Source: Treponemataceae bacterium
GTDB lineage: Bacteria > Spirochaetota > Spirochaetia > Treponematales > Treponemataceae
Direction of reading: 5' to 3'
Assembly (NCBI GenBank): GCA_024680915.1
Contig: JAILBN010000009.1
Location: 1 to 33,895 of the forward strand
DNA: 33,895 nt
Below the pieces are notes generated by a model that saw only the letters and a list, made by a program, of their open reading frames with translations, ran no database searches and had not been told where the DNA came from. The translations under genes were made by a program, and so were the position numbers. Below, piece after piece: positions 13,196-21,477 of this stretch (positions are counted from its first letter, which is position 1; every line of letters begins with the position of its first letter).

Positions 13196-14616
13196 TTTTC
13201 ACCTGCCATTGCTTTCACAGGATAAATTTTAAGAGCCGTTATTACTGGATACAGCCAACCTATAAGCCCCAATACGATGGAAAGCAGGAAAAGGGACATG
13301 ATATTACTTTTGGTGACTGTCAGAGTCAAGGCATCTGATCCGAAAAGCTGTATAAGAAAGGAATTCGTAAAGGTTATATGAGCTTTTGTTATGAACTTTG
13401 AGCATATGATGCCGGCGATGGAACCTAAAACACCGCTTGTGATAGTCATAGTAAAGGTCTCTATCATATATTGTAAGGAAATAAAACGTTTTTTTGCGCC
13501 TATAGCCCGTAATGTCCCGATTTCTTTCGTTTGGTCAAGAATGTTTATTATCAAGGTGTTGTTTATAATTATAAAGCCGGCCACAAGTATTATTATAATA
13601 CCTATATTGAAAATTACACGCATCCAGTATAAATATAAAGATGTGCTTCCTGCCGCATGACGCCAGTCTGTGGCTTCCACAGGCCAGCCTTTGTCCTTAA
13701 AAATCCTGTTAAGTCTTTTTATAACGGAAGGTGCGTCGGAAGCTTTTTCTAACTTGGTGATTATAAAATGCCAGGACAGGTTTTCTCCGACAGATTCTTG
13801 ATCGGTAAACACGGAGTCATCAATGACAGCTTCCGTAGTCTCAATATCCTCCCACACAGCGTCCACATCAGCTGCATCATCAAAAAGAGAATCAATATCC
13901 ATGTCTATCTCAAGAAGGTCTGTCTTGTCTTCTGAAATATCAATTTCTGAATAATCGATTCCGCTGTCTATTTCCATGACGTCTCTTACCACTTCAGGAT
14001 CGACGAGAACGAAAGTCTCAAATACACTGTTGTATGTGTCATAATCAATGATAGCAGTTACAGTTGCTGACCTTATACGAAAAGAAACTCCTGTAGGTAC
14101 AGTAAACTGAAGTTTGCTGCCCAGCTTCAGTCCCAGGGTTTTCGCAAGGCTACTGCAGACCATGGCTCCCTTTTCCCCAGGATTGTATATCGCTCCTTCT
14201 GTTACATGTGCGGCATCCATCAGCTTCATGTATTCATCTGCGTCTACGCCGAAAAGGTATAAAAGCCGGGAATTCGTAAGAGCCGCGCCTGTTACCTGGC
14301 TGACAGCTCCTTTGAATTCAGGAAGAGCCTCGACTGTTTTCTTTATTTCATCGTATGGGATTAAGGTGTCAATTCTCGTCATTTGTCCTGTAACAGGAGT
14401 ATCATCTCCGAACAGGCTTATCTGAGTATCTGCTTTCGCCCGTATCAATACATCACCTGTAAAGCTCGATATATAACAGCTTTGTATACCTTGTTCTGTA
14501 CTGTCAAAAACAGCGTTGGCAATACAAAACAACATAATTGCCAATGTTATGAAAAAAACTATTGCGTAGGAACTTTTCCGCGAGATCACATTCTTCAAGG
14601 CAAGTTTAAGAAGCAT
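13192..14616 (-). CDS. ABC transporter permease, FtsX/LolC-E type, with acidic periplasmic insert
   Basis: A 474-residue permease with the same topology: an N-terminal helix at about 17-36, a periplasmic domain to about 335, then three helices, with the FtsX-domain motif TKEIGTLRAIGAKKR. It is about 50 residues longer than its partner because of a strongly acidic stretch at about 216-276, which includes EIDMDIDSLFDDAADVDAVW. That stretch is predicted to lie in the periplasm and has few hydrophobic residues. It is the first gene of the operon. The ATG at 14616 has only a weak ribosome-binding site, and I see no clear promoter in the 170 bases upstream. Substrate is unknown; lipoprotein or lipid extraction is inferred from the LolA-like and outer-membrane genes behind it. 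Confidence 0.88.
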   Translation of the reverse strand: MLLKLALKNVISRKSSYAIVFFITLAIMLFCIANAVFDSTEQGIQSCYISSFTGDVLIRAKADTQISLFGDDTPVTGQMTRIDTLIPYDEIKKTVEALPEFKGAVSQVTGAALTNSRLLYLFGVDADEYMKLMDAAHVTEGAIYNPGEKGAMVCSSLAKTLGLKLGSKLQFTVPTGVSFRIRSATVTAIIDYDTYNSVFETFVLVDPEVVRDVMEIDSGIDYSEIDISEDKTDLLEIDMDIDSLFDDAADVDAVWEDIETTEAVIDDSVFTDQESVGENLSWHFIITKLEKASDAPSVIKRLNRIFKDKGWPVEATDWRHAAGSTSLYLYWMRVIFNIGIIIILVAGFIIINNTLIINILDQTKEIGTLRAIGAKKRFISLQYMIETFTMTITSGVLGSIAGIICSKFITKAHITFTNSFLIQLFGSDALTLTVTKSNIMSLFLLSIVLGLIGWLYPVITALKIYPVKAMAGEK

Positions 14617-14790
14617 TGTTTTTACCGTGATATTTTTCAGGCATCCTATTTTCTATTTTAGAGATATAAACTGACTTAGAGCTCTCTGCCTGTATGCTCG
14701 GTCGTTTTTTATCCTAAACTCTTTACATATCAGATATCCTCTGAATTAATGAAAACTTCAGGGACTATGGATTTTTGATCTGCAACTTTA

Positions 14791-15441
14791 TCATCTAGAA
14801 AGAAATGGAATCATCACCGGTGGTTTTGAGCCGGGTTTTAACCAATGGGATGCATATTTCGCATTTAATGATGCCTTTTGTGCTCCTGGTTGCATAAGAT
14901 ATTGGAATAACCAGTCCGAAGATTCTTGAAAGGAGTTTGTCTCACTTTTTACTAGAACTATACCCATAGGTTTGCCTGCATGCAGGGTCGCTGTTTTTTT
15001 TGCCAAAGCACAGAAAGAAGCTGCTGCAGAAGATGTAAGTATACCTTTGTCCTTCCCTGGGTCATCATTGTAAAAGAAAACAAGGTTTCCTTCCCCATAT
15101 TTCTCAAATCGTGTTAAAAGCTCTGAGACTATATAGAAATATCCGAGGAACATATTATCAACACCCTTTGAGATTGTCTCTACTGACAGTTTTGCATAAT
15201 AATCCTCGTAGGAATCGGCATCAAAAGGTAATAAAACAGTTCCTATCGTCTCAAAAGTATTCTCTGCCTGAAGGATCAAAGACCGTGCGGATATAGGAGA
15301 CGGAGGGTTCCATGCGAAAGAGGAATTCTTGGAACGGGAGCTATCGGCACAAAGGACTTTATTATCGGTCCGTTCTCCAGCTTCTGCTAAAGATGTATTT
15401 ATAGGGGAAGATCCTCCCACGATAAGGACAGTATTATTCAT
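14791..15441 (-). CDS. Degenerate short-chain dehydrogenase-like protein
   Basis: A 216-residue cytoplasmic protein that I do not assign to a named family. The start NNTVLIVGGSSPIN resembles the first strand and nucleotide loop of a Rossmann-fold SDR, although the usual TGxxxGIG is not kept. The segment LTSSAAASFCALAKKTATL (about 135-153) lines up with the SDR active-site helix YxxxKxA, but the catalytic Tyr is absent. It may be a non-catalytic or redox-independent relative. The gene is monocistronic, with a consensus promoter whose -10 box ends six bases before the ATG. A bidirectional terminator lies behind that promoter. Confidence 0.65.
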   Translation of the reverse strand: MNNTVLIVGGSSPINTSLAEAGERTDNKVLCADSSRSKNSSFAWNPPSPISARSLILQAENTFETIGTVLLPFDADSYEDYYAKLSVETISKGVDNMFLGYFYIVSELLTRFEKYGEGNLVFFYNDDPGKDKGILTSSAAASFCALAKKTATLHAGKPMGIVLVKSETNSFQESSDWLFQYLMQPGAQKASLNAKYASHWLKPGSKPPVMIPFLSR

Positions 15442-15447
15442 CGCTTC

Positions 15448-15476
15448 ATTATAGCACTCTATCAGCTCTTTCTCAA
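15448..15476 (-). promoter_or_regulatory. Promoter giving a leaderless transcript for the SDR-like gene
   Basis: On the minus strand TTGAGA (15476-15471), 17 bases, TATAAT (15453-15448), then GAAGCG and the ATG at 15441-15439. The six-base gap places the transcript start at the ATG. Confidence 0.7.
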
Positions 15477-15499
15477 TAAGGTTTATGACTATAGAAAAT

Positions 15500-15570
15500 A
15501 AAAAGCCTCCGAAAAACTGAAGTTTATCTGCTCTGCTTTAGAAGTCCTCTTCAGTTTTCAAAGGCTTTTT
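15500..15570. terminator. Long bidirectional terminator
   Basis: AAAAAGCCT (15500-15508) pairs with AGGCTTTTT (15562-15570), and inside it AAAACTGAAG (15513-15522) pairs with CTTCAGTTTT (15549-15558). A and T runs at the two ends let it work on either strand. On the minus strand it ends the GH51 operon. Confidence 0.8.
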
Positions 15571-15582
15571 ATTGAACTATAG

Positions 15583-15609
15583 AATCATAGCAAGGCTCCT
15601 GCTATGATT
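15583..15609 (-). repeat. Perfect 10-bp hairpin just after the GH51 stop
   Basis: AATCATAGCA (15583-15592) and TGCTATGATT (15600-15609) pair perfectly around a seven-base loop. No T run follows on either strand, so it is more likely a 3' stabilising stem than a terminator. Confidence 0.6.
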
Positions 15610-15651
15610 TCATATACCTCATAGGCAATCCCTGGGTAATAGTCTCCTACA

Positions 15652-17151
15652 TTAGATTTTGAAACGTATTACGTTCCAGGATGCTGCTTTTAATGCGACA
15701 GAGAATACTCCTCCATCACTATCCGTAGTTTCTACTGGAGCAGGATGGACAGCGTCAGGTTCTGCGAAAGAATTTTTCAGATTAAGATCACTTCCGCACA
15801 ACTCTGTCCGAGAAATCATAGTAGTTTTTCCGAATGATGCCATATCAAGCTGAATCTCTTCCGCAGAAGAAAGATTCGTATTGAGTATGAAAGCTGTGAT
15901 CTCTCCTTTCTCCTCGTTGTAGACCACGGATGAAACTATATCAGGTGCGTCACCGTAGACAGTTTCCTTGAAGGTAGTCTTATTTACGGTTGAAAGAACA
16001 GTACCCCGTCCATAAAGCGATATATCCTGGAATGGATAGTAAATAGTCTGGCAGAAGGCTTTCCCTCCTGGTTCTGTAAAAATAGGAGCTATTACGTTAA
16101 CGAGCTGAGCAAGACACGCAATTTTTATTCTGTCAGAATTGTTGAGCAATGTAATCGCAAGACCACCGAAAACAAGAGCATCAAGAAGAGAGTAATTATC
16201 CTCAAGAATCCTAGGAGCCGTCTGCCAAGGATGGGGCTCTTGCTTTGACTGATACCATACGTTCCACTCATCGAAAGACAAGTACATGGTTTTCTTGCTT
16301 CGCTTCAAGGCTTTTACATAATCAGCAGTGCCACAGACTGTCTTGATGAAACGATTCATGTCTACATGGGAAGCAAGGAAATCATCTTTGTTTCCTTTGT
16401 CCTCATAGTAGCGGTGCAGAGATATGAAATCCACGTTTTCATAGGTATACTCAAGGACTGTTCTGTCCCAGGAAGGATAGGTCGGCTGGTTTGAAGTTGC
16501 GCTTCCGCAAACTACAAGCTCAATCTCGGGATCTATCCATTTCATCATCTTTGCAGTTTCCCGTGCTTTTTTACCATAATCATCAGCATCAAGATGGCAG
16601 ATCTGCCAATTTCCGTCCATTTCGTTTCCGACACACCATGTTTTTATTGCGAATGGGTCAGAATGACCATTTTTCTTGCGAAGATCGCTCCAGTATGTTC
16701 CGCCAGGGAAGTTACTGTATTCAACAAGATCCGCCGCTTCCTGAGGTGTGCCTGTTCCCATGTTTACGGCACCCATGATTCCTGTTCCTGCTTTCTTTGC
16801 CCAATCGTAGAATTCATGAATCCCAATGGTGTTTGGTTCGATTGAGTGCCATGCAAGATCTAGTCTTGTGGGTCTGTCTTTTACAGGACCTATTCCGTCT
16901 GTCCATCTGTATCCGGAAAGATAATTTCCACCCGGATAACGGACAAGCGGTATATTAAGATTACGCACCAGCTTTATGACATCTTTCCGGAATCCCTGCT
17001 CATCAGCATCGGGATGATCCGGTTCATAGATGCCTGTATAAACAGCTCTCCCCAAATGTTCTATAAATGAACTGAAAAGTCGTTTATCTACTTGTGCAAG
17101 TGTGAAATCTTTTTCAACGACGATTTTCGTTTTTTTCACAAATTCCCCCAT
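15652..17151 (-). CDS. abfA: Alpha-L-arabinofuranosidase, GH51 (second of pair)
   Basis: A 499-residue glycoside hydrolase of family GH51, retaining, releasing terminal arabinofuranosyl residues from arabino-oligosaccharides. The (beta/alpha)8 barrel has the acid/base Glu177 in CVGNEMDG and the nucleophile Glu295 in SFDEWNVW. RYPGGNYLSGYRWTDGIGP is a family hallmark. A C-terminal beta domain follows from about residue 385. There is no signal peptide, so it acts in the cytoplasm on imported oligomers. It is the last gene of a three-gene minus-strand operon, and its start lies 16 bases inside the end of the small zinc-ribbon gene. It has no strong ribosome-binding site of its own and probably depends on coupling. 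Confidence 0.95.
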   Translation of the reverse strand: MGEFVKKTKIVVEKDFTLAQVDKRLFSSFIEHLGRAVYTGIYEPDHPDADEQGFRKDVIKLVRNLNIPLVRYPGGNYLSGYRWTDGIGPVKDRPTRLDLAWHSIEPNTIGIHEFYDWAKKAGTGIMGAVNMGTGTPQEAADLVEYSNFPGGTYWSDLRKKNGHSDPFAIKTWCVGNEMDGNWQICHLDADDYGKKARETAKMMKWIDPEIELVVCGSATSNQPTYPSWDRTVLEYTYENVDFISLHRYYEDKGNKDDFLASHVDMNRFIKTVCGTADYVKALKRSKKTMYLSFDEWNVWYQSKQEPHPWQTAPRILEDNYSLLDALVFGGLAITLLNNSDRIKIACLAQLVNVIAPIFTEPGGKAFCQTIYYPFQDISLYGRGTVLSTVNKTTFKETVYGDAPDIVSSVVYNEEKGEITAFILNTNLSSAEEIQLDMASFGKTTMISRTELCGSDLNLKNSFAEPDAVHPAPVETTDSDGGVFSVALKAASWNVIRFKI

Positions 17152-17420
17152 TTATTATTGCCCGGATAGGGACAATAGCTTTTTTGAGGTCGTGCTCTCA
17201 GTGCTACATAACAACCACACCAAGAACACAAAACCCCTTCCCGAAGAGCATCGCAGCCCGAACAAATTTTTATCCGAGCTTCGTATTTCGTAGCGTTGAC
17301 CAGCGTGCTGGCATCTCCGGGCAACTCTGCGACAATTTGTGCGATACGTTCAGGGGTCATTTCCGCGGCCTGTCTTTCTCGCTCGCAACGCGGACAGGGC
17401 CGCATTTTATTTTCAGGCAT
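17136..17420 (-). CDS. Small zinc-ribbon protein (DUF6171-like) between the GH51 genes
   Basis: A 94-residue cysteine-rich protein: CPRC at 9-12, CSGC at 53-56, CSWCGC at 65-70, and a final Cys at 83 in the tail CPYPGNNKW. The paired CxxC motifs suggest two bound metal ions. The overall pattern matches my recollection of the small DUF6171 family, whose function is not known. Its ATG overlaps the upstream GH51 stop by eight bases (ATGCCTGA), and its stop lies inside the downstream GH51 gene. It is therefore translationally locked between two arabinofuranosidases. No Shine-Dalgarno sequence is present. The tight overlaps at both ends and the conserved Cys spacing make a real gene likely. Confidence 0.78.
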   Translation of the reverse strand: MPENKMRPCPRCERERQAAEMTPERIAQIVAELPGDASTLVNATKYEARIKICSGCDALREGVLCSWCGCYVALRARPQKSYCPYPGNNKWGNL

Positions 17421-18903
17421 TTACTGTTACAGATAAGACAGACGCAGCAGGGAGAATTACTTCCAGACTGTCTTTTCCTGTGATTTTAACAGTTATGTCT
17501 TTAGCGACAACTTTTTCCGGATTCTCGAAAGAGTTATATGAATTCATGCTTTCACCTGCGAGGATTTTTCCCTCGGCCTTTTTCACAGAACCCTTCAAAT
17601 TATCAAAAGTCATTACTATCGTTTTTTCCTGATGTAAATCAGGATTACATACAGTTACCGTATAGTCCTGAGTTCCTTGAGCAACGGAAGCGGATACGCT
17701 CAGACCTGGGATAGAGAATCCTTCAGCATCTAGGGTAGAGGATGTGTACGAAGTCTCAAGCAGATCTGCTCCCTGGTGATCCTTATACATATCAAGGACA
17801 TGCCAAGTAGGAGTAAGAACGATTTTATCTCCTTCCGTAAGGACAGGGGACATAAGAACGTTGACAGCCTGAGCAAGGTTAGCTCCCTGTACACGGTCAC
17901 TATGATTATTGAATATATTGAGGACAATACCGGCAACAAGCGCATCACGTACCGTATTCTGCTGATATAGGAAGCCTGGATTTGTTCCTGGCTCAACCTT
18001 ATGCCAGGTACCCCATTCATCCACGATAAGACCGACACGTTTGGCAGGGTCATATTTATCCATTATCTCTGCATGGCGTCTTACGAGCTCGTCCATTCCG
18101 AATGCATTCTTCAAGGTGCTGTACCAAGCTTTCTCGTCGAATTCTGTGGCTGCCCCCTTGTGATCCCAATCATATTCGAATGTATAATTATGTACGCTCA
18201 GACCATCCATGAAACGGGCTGCTTCACGCATAAGGACTTCTGTCCAATTGTAATCATTTGAGTTTGCTCCTCCGGCAATCTTGTATATTTTATCTTTTCC
18301 ATACTGGCGGACGAAGGTCTGATAACGACGGTATTGGTCAGCGTAGAATTCTGCCCTCATGTTTCCGCCGCAACCCCAGTTTTCATTTCCTACACCGAAC
18401 ATAGGAAGCTTCCATGCCTCTTTGTGCCCGTTTTCCTCACGGAGCTTGGACATGGGAGATTCTCCTGAAAAGGTGATATACTCCACCCATTCAGACATTT
18501 CCTGTACAGTTCCACTACCTACGTTACCGCAGATATAAGGCTTACAGTCAAGTATCTCACACAGACGCATGAATTCATGCGTTCCGAAGCTGTTGTCTTC
18601 TACGACACCACCCCAGTTCGTGTTGATCATTCTTTTTCTTTGGGCCTGAGGACCGATTCCGTCTTTCCAATGATATTCATCGGCGAAACATCCTCCTGGC
18701 CAACGAAGGTTAGGTATGCGAATTTTTTTGAATGCTTCCACGACATCTTTTCTATAACCTTCGATATTTTCGATGGGGGAATCTTTTCCTACCCAAAATC
18801 CTCCATAAATACAACGGCCAAGGTGTTCGGCGAAATGTCCATAAATATCTCTATTTATGGTAGATAAGAATTTATTGGTATTGATTTTGATTGATTCTAA
18901 CAT
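17413..18903 (-). CDS. Alpha-L-arabinofuranosidase, GH51 (first of pair)
   Basis: A 496-residue GH51 enzyme, clearly divergent from the one at 15652-17151. The acid/base is Glu174 in [11 protein letters not shown] and the nucleophile Glu296 in [29 protein letters not shown] is the matching family hallmark. It has no signal peptide and is cytoplasmic. GAGAGG lies seven bases before the ATG. It is the first gene of the operon, with a good promoter (18936-18964) facing away from the transporter genes. Having two GH51 types together suggests different linkages, for example 1,5-linked backbone versus 1,3/1,2 side branches. That split is inference. Confidence 0.95.
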   Translation of the reverse strand: MLESIKINTNKFLSTINRDIYGHFAEHLGRCIYGGFWVGKDSPIENIEGYRKDVVEAFKKIRIPNLRWPGGCFADEYHWKDGIGPQAQRKRMINTNWGGVVEDNSFGTHEFMRLCEILDCKPYICGNVGSGTVQEMSEWVEYITFSGESPMSKLREENGHKEAWKLPMFGVGNENWGCGGNMRAEFYADQYRRYQTFVRQYGKDKIYKIAGGANSNDYNWTEVLMREAARFMDGLSVHNYTFEYDWDHKGAATEFDEKAWYSTLKNAFGMDELVRRHAEIMDKYDPAKRVGLIVDEWGTWHKVEPGTNPGFLYQQNTVRDALVAGIVLNIFNNHSDRVQGANLAQAVNVLMSPVLTEGDKIVLTPTWHVLDMYKDHQGADLLETSYTSSTLDAEGFSIPGLSVSASVAQGTQDYTVTVCNPDLHQEKTIVMTFDNLKGSVKKAEGKILAGESMNSYNSFENPEKVVAKDITVKITGKDSLEVILPAASVLSVTVNA

Positions 18904-18935
18904 AAAAACCTCTCTTTAATTAAACTCCTTTATCG

Positions 18936-18964
18936 AATATAGCACTAGATTTGTATATTTGCAA
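18936..18964 (-). promoter_or_regulatory. Promoter of the GH51 operon
   Basis: On the minus strand TTGCAA (18964-18959), 17 bases, TATATT (18941-18936), about 30 bases upstream of the GH51 ATG. A weak match to the ATATCA dyad of this locus starts at 18971, between this promoter and the divergent one. Confidence 0.6.
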
Positions 18965-19003
18965 GTAACTGTATCAATTTTTTTCGTTTATTATCAAAAA
19001 AAC

Positions 19004-19072
19004 TTGACAGGTTTGATTTTTGGAGTTACCCTCTAAAATGAGTACCGGAAAAAAGGGAGAAACACCGGTACT
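19004..19072 (+). promoter_or_regulatory. Promoter and 5' hairpin of the sugar transporter operon
   Basis: TTGACA (19004-19009), 17 bases, then a poor -10 TACCCT (19027-19032); an alternative -10 is TAAAAT (19034-19039). AGTACCGG (19041-19048) and CCGGTACT (19065-19072) form a perfect inverted repeat around a 16-base purine-rich loop, at the start of the transcript. AGGAGG then precedes the ATG at 19097. Confidence 0.5.
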
Positions 19073-19096
19073 TGAAAGATTAAACAGGAGGAAATT

Positions 19097-20461
19097 ATGA
19101 GTCTTTCAAAAAAAGTACTAATGGTATGTCTTTTTGCAGTTCTCGCTTGTGGCATGATTTTTGCCGGCGGAAAAAAAGAAGAGCCAGCAGCAACAGCTGA
19201 AGAGAACACCTATGACGGTGCAGATGGTATCTCTACTGTAGGACCAGATTCTGGTGCAAAAATGGAAATGTGGACATTCGTTGATCTGCATGCACAGTTC
19301 TATGCTGAAATGCTTAACAAATGGAATGCAAATCATCCTGACAAGCAGATTCAGATTACATTCGTCAACTATCCTTATGCTGACATGCATAACAAGATGA
19401 CAATGGCCGTTCAGACAGGAAAAGGTGCTCCTGACCTGTGTGACATCGAGATCGGACAGTTCCCCAACTTCATGAAGGGTGTTGTTCCTTTCGTTGAGAT
19501 GAACAAATATGTTGAGCCATACAAGAATGAAATTGTTCCTGCTCGTCTTGATATCTATGGAAAAGACGGAAAGTACTATGGTATGCCTACACACGTAGGT
19601 GCCACTACAATGTTCTATAATGATGAGCTTCTTTCTTCTTATGGTATTGATTATCGTACAATCAAGACATGGGACGATTTCGAGAAAGCTGGTCTTAAGC
19701 TTAAGGAAGCATCAGGCGGAACAGTTTACATCACATCTGTTGATACAGGTGGAACAGACTGGCTCTGGCTTGCTATGTCAGAATACGGTGAGGACTGGAC
19801 AAACGTAAACGGAAAAGCAAATATTGAGCTTGATTCTGTAAAGAAGATGATCAAAATGCAGCAGAAATGGCTGGATGAGGGTATTGCTATCGTATCTCCA
19901 GATGGACACGTTGACCTTGAAGCTGGTTTTGCCAACATCACAGCTGGTAAGATTGCAGCTTTCCCGAAAGCAATGTGGTACATGAGCCGCTTCCTTAACT
20001 ATATGCCTGATATGGCTGGTAAGATTGCTATCACAGCATGTCCTGTTTTCGAGCAGGGACAGCCTAGATCAGTAGGTATTGGTGGAACAGGAACAGTTGT
20101 TTCTAATCAGTCAAAGAATCCTGAACTTGCTGCTGAATTCATTTCTTGGGCAAAGCTTTCATATGAAGGAAACGTAAAGATTTGGGAGATTCTCGGATTC
20201 GATACATGTAATACAACAATTTGGTCAGATCCAAAAATCACTGGGGATACGACAAATAAATACATAGCATTCTTCAGAACTAATCCTTTCGAAGCATTGA
20301 ACGAGATTAAGAATGAGATCGGTAAGATTGGTGTTACATCAATGTCACCAGTAATCAACGAGCAGGTTAACCTTAACGTTCTTGTTAACTGTCTTGAGTC
20401 TAACGCTGATGTTGATGAAGAACTTGCTGCTGCTCAGGCAGAAATTGATCTTGAACAATAA
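19097..20461 (+). CDS. ABC transporter sugar-binding lipoprotein (CUT1 family)
   Basis: A 454-residue extracytoplasmic solute-binding protein of the MalE/UgpB-like class. The N-terminus MSLSKKVLMVCLFAVLAC has a KK pair, a hydrophobic core and a likely lipidation Cys at 18 (VLAC), with FAGGKKEEP just after, as in many Treponema binding proteins. The mature part has typical features such as WTFVDLHAQFYAEMLNKWN, then GAPDLCDIEIG and KTWDDFEKAG. It should capture arabino-oligosaccharides outside the inner membrane and deliver them to the two permeases that follow. The coding sequence uses a narrow set of preferred codons, which suggests high expression. A terminator between it and the permease genes would keep it in excess. 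No ATPase gene is present; a shared MsmX-type ATPase elsewhere is expected. Confidence 0.92.
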   Translation: MSLSKKVLMVCLFAVLACGMIFAGGKKEEPAATAEENTYDGADGISTVGPDSGAKMEMWTFVDLHAQFYAEMLNKWNANHPDKQIQITFVNYPYADMHNKMTMAVQTGKGAPDLCDIEIGQFPNFMKGVVPFVEMNKYVEPYKNEIVPARLDIYGKDGKYYGMPTHVGATTMFYNDELLSSYGIDYRTIKTWDDFEKAGLKLKEASGGTVYITSVDTGGTDWLWLAMSEYGEDWTNVNGKANIELDSVKKMIKMQQKWLDEGIAIVSPDGHVDLEAGFANITAGKIAAFPKAMWYMSRFLNYMPDMAGKIAITACPVFEQGQPRSVGIGGTGTVVSNQSKNPELAAEFISWAKLSYEGNVKIWEILGFDTCNTTIWSDPKITGDTTNKYIAFFRTNPFEALNEIKNEIGKIGVTSMSPVINEQVNLNVLVNCLESNADVDEELAAAQAEIDLEQ

Positions 20462-20471
20462 GAATCTATGA

Positions 20472-20497
20472 ATGATATCATGTTTTATTGATATCAT
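20472..20497 (+). repeat. Hairpin after the binding-protein gene, containing the ATATCA-N8-TGATAT dyad
   Basis: ATGATATCA (20472-20480) pairs with TGATATCAT (20489-20497), loop of eight. The inner 20 bases (20475-20494) match the dyad on the ArsR-type regulator's promoter (25095-25114) at 18 of 20 positions. It may be a regulator site, a 3' stabilising stem, or both. Confidence 0.6.
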
Positions 20498-20518
20498 CCG
20501 TGAAAAATGCTGGCAGAA

Positions 20519-20558
20519 CTGCCCGGATTCGTAAACACGGGTTCGGGCAGTTTTTTTT
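20519..20558 (+). terminator. Internal terminator between binding protein and permease genes
   Basis: CTGCCCG (20519-20525) pairs with CGGGCAG (20544-20550), with a small inner CGT/ACG stem, followed by eight T. Partial read-through would give more binding protein than permease. It also argues against the longer open start at 20488 for the permease. Confidence 0.8.
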
Positions 20559-20571
20559 AGGGAGAAAAAAA

Positions 20572-21477
20572 ATGAAAAAAAAGAAAACAGGTAGTTTTCT
20601 GTATTCATGGAAAGTTGCGCCTTATGTTTTTATCCTTCCCCTTTTAATCAGTTTTCTTGTTTTTTGGGTTTATCCTCTTGTAAGTACTGTTGTTATGAGC
20701 TTTCAGAATATTCAACCGGGAATTACTACGTGGGTCGGACTAGCAAATTACACGAAGTTACTGAAGGATAAGACCTTTCATATAGCTATAAAAAATAGTT
20801 TTACTTATATGGTACTTACATGTGCCTTGCTTATTCCTTTTCCTATGGCTTTCGCTTGTATTATGAACAGCAACATGATGAAGGCTAAGGGGTTTTTCAA
20901 GGCCATTCTTTATCTTCCGGCTCTTACTTCTGTAGTAGTAGCAGGTACCATTTTCCGTATGATGTTCAGTGAGATCGATGGTTCTCTTATGAACCAATTC
21001 ATGGTCTCTTTGGGCTTTGAGCCTTATGCATGGCTTAAGAACGCAGGAACTGCTATGGCGACAATGGTTATTCTTTGTTGTTGGCGCTGGACAGGCGTTA
21101 ATATGCTTTATTTCTTAGCGGGATTAAAGTCAATTGATACAGAATTATATGAAGCGGCAGAAATTGACGGGGCATCTCGGTGGCAAAGATTTACGAGAAT
21201 TACGTTTCCTTTGCTCAAGCCCACAACGATTTATGTTCTTACAATAAGTATATATGCTGGTTTGGCGATGTTCCTTGAAAGTTATATGCTGTGGAACGGA
21301 AATTCATCTCCGAGAAATATTGGACTCACAATTATCGGATATTTGTATCGCCGTGGTATCGAGAAAAATGAAATGGGTTATGCTTCTGCCGTTGGACTTG
21401 TTCTTCTTGTTATAGCTTTGATCATCAATTTTACCCAGCTTGGTCTGACCGGAACATTCAAGAGGAAGGAGGACTAA
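20572..21477 (+). CDS. Sugar ABC transporter permease 1 (CUT1, MalF/UgpA-like)
   Basis: A 301-residue inner-membrane permease starting MKKKKTGSFLYSWKVAPYVF. The ATG at 20572 has AGGGAG upstream; an earlier in-frame start at 20488 would run through the terminator. About six transmembrane helices are visible, starting with a long one at about 18-40. The ATPase-contact EAA loop reads YEAAEIDGASRWQRFTRITF followed by PLLKP. The start of the second permease directly abuts its TAA. Together with the 19097 and 21478 genes it imports oligosaccharides, by context arabinan fragments. No substrate-specific residue can be read. Confidence 0.92.
   Translation: MKKKKTGSFLYSWKVAPYVFILPLLISFLVFWVYPLVSTVVMSFQNIQPGITTWVGLANYTKLLKDKTFHIAIKNSFTYMVLTCALLIPFPMAFACIMNSNMMKAKGFFKAILYLPALTSVVVAGTIFRMMFSEIDGSLMNQFMVSLGFEPYAWLKNAGTAMATMVILCCWRWTGVNMLYFLAGLKSIDTELYEAAEIDGASRWQRFTRITFPLLKPTTIYVLTISIYAGLAMFLESYMLWNGNSSPRNIGLTIIGYLYRRGIEKNEMGYASAVGLVLLVIALIINFTQLGLTGTFKRKED

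Noticed and set aside
14617-14790. Promoter for the permease operon
   Set aside because: No pair of boxes with good spacing could be found on the minus strand; I see nothing definite in this gap.
15583-15609. Intrinsic terminator for the GH51 operon
   Set aside because: The stem is perfect but there is no T run; the structure at 15500-15570 is the better terminator.
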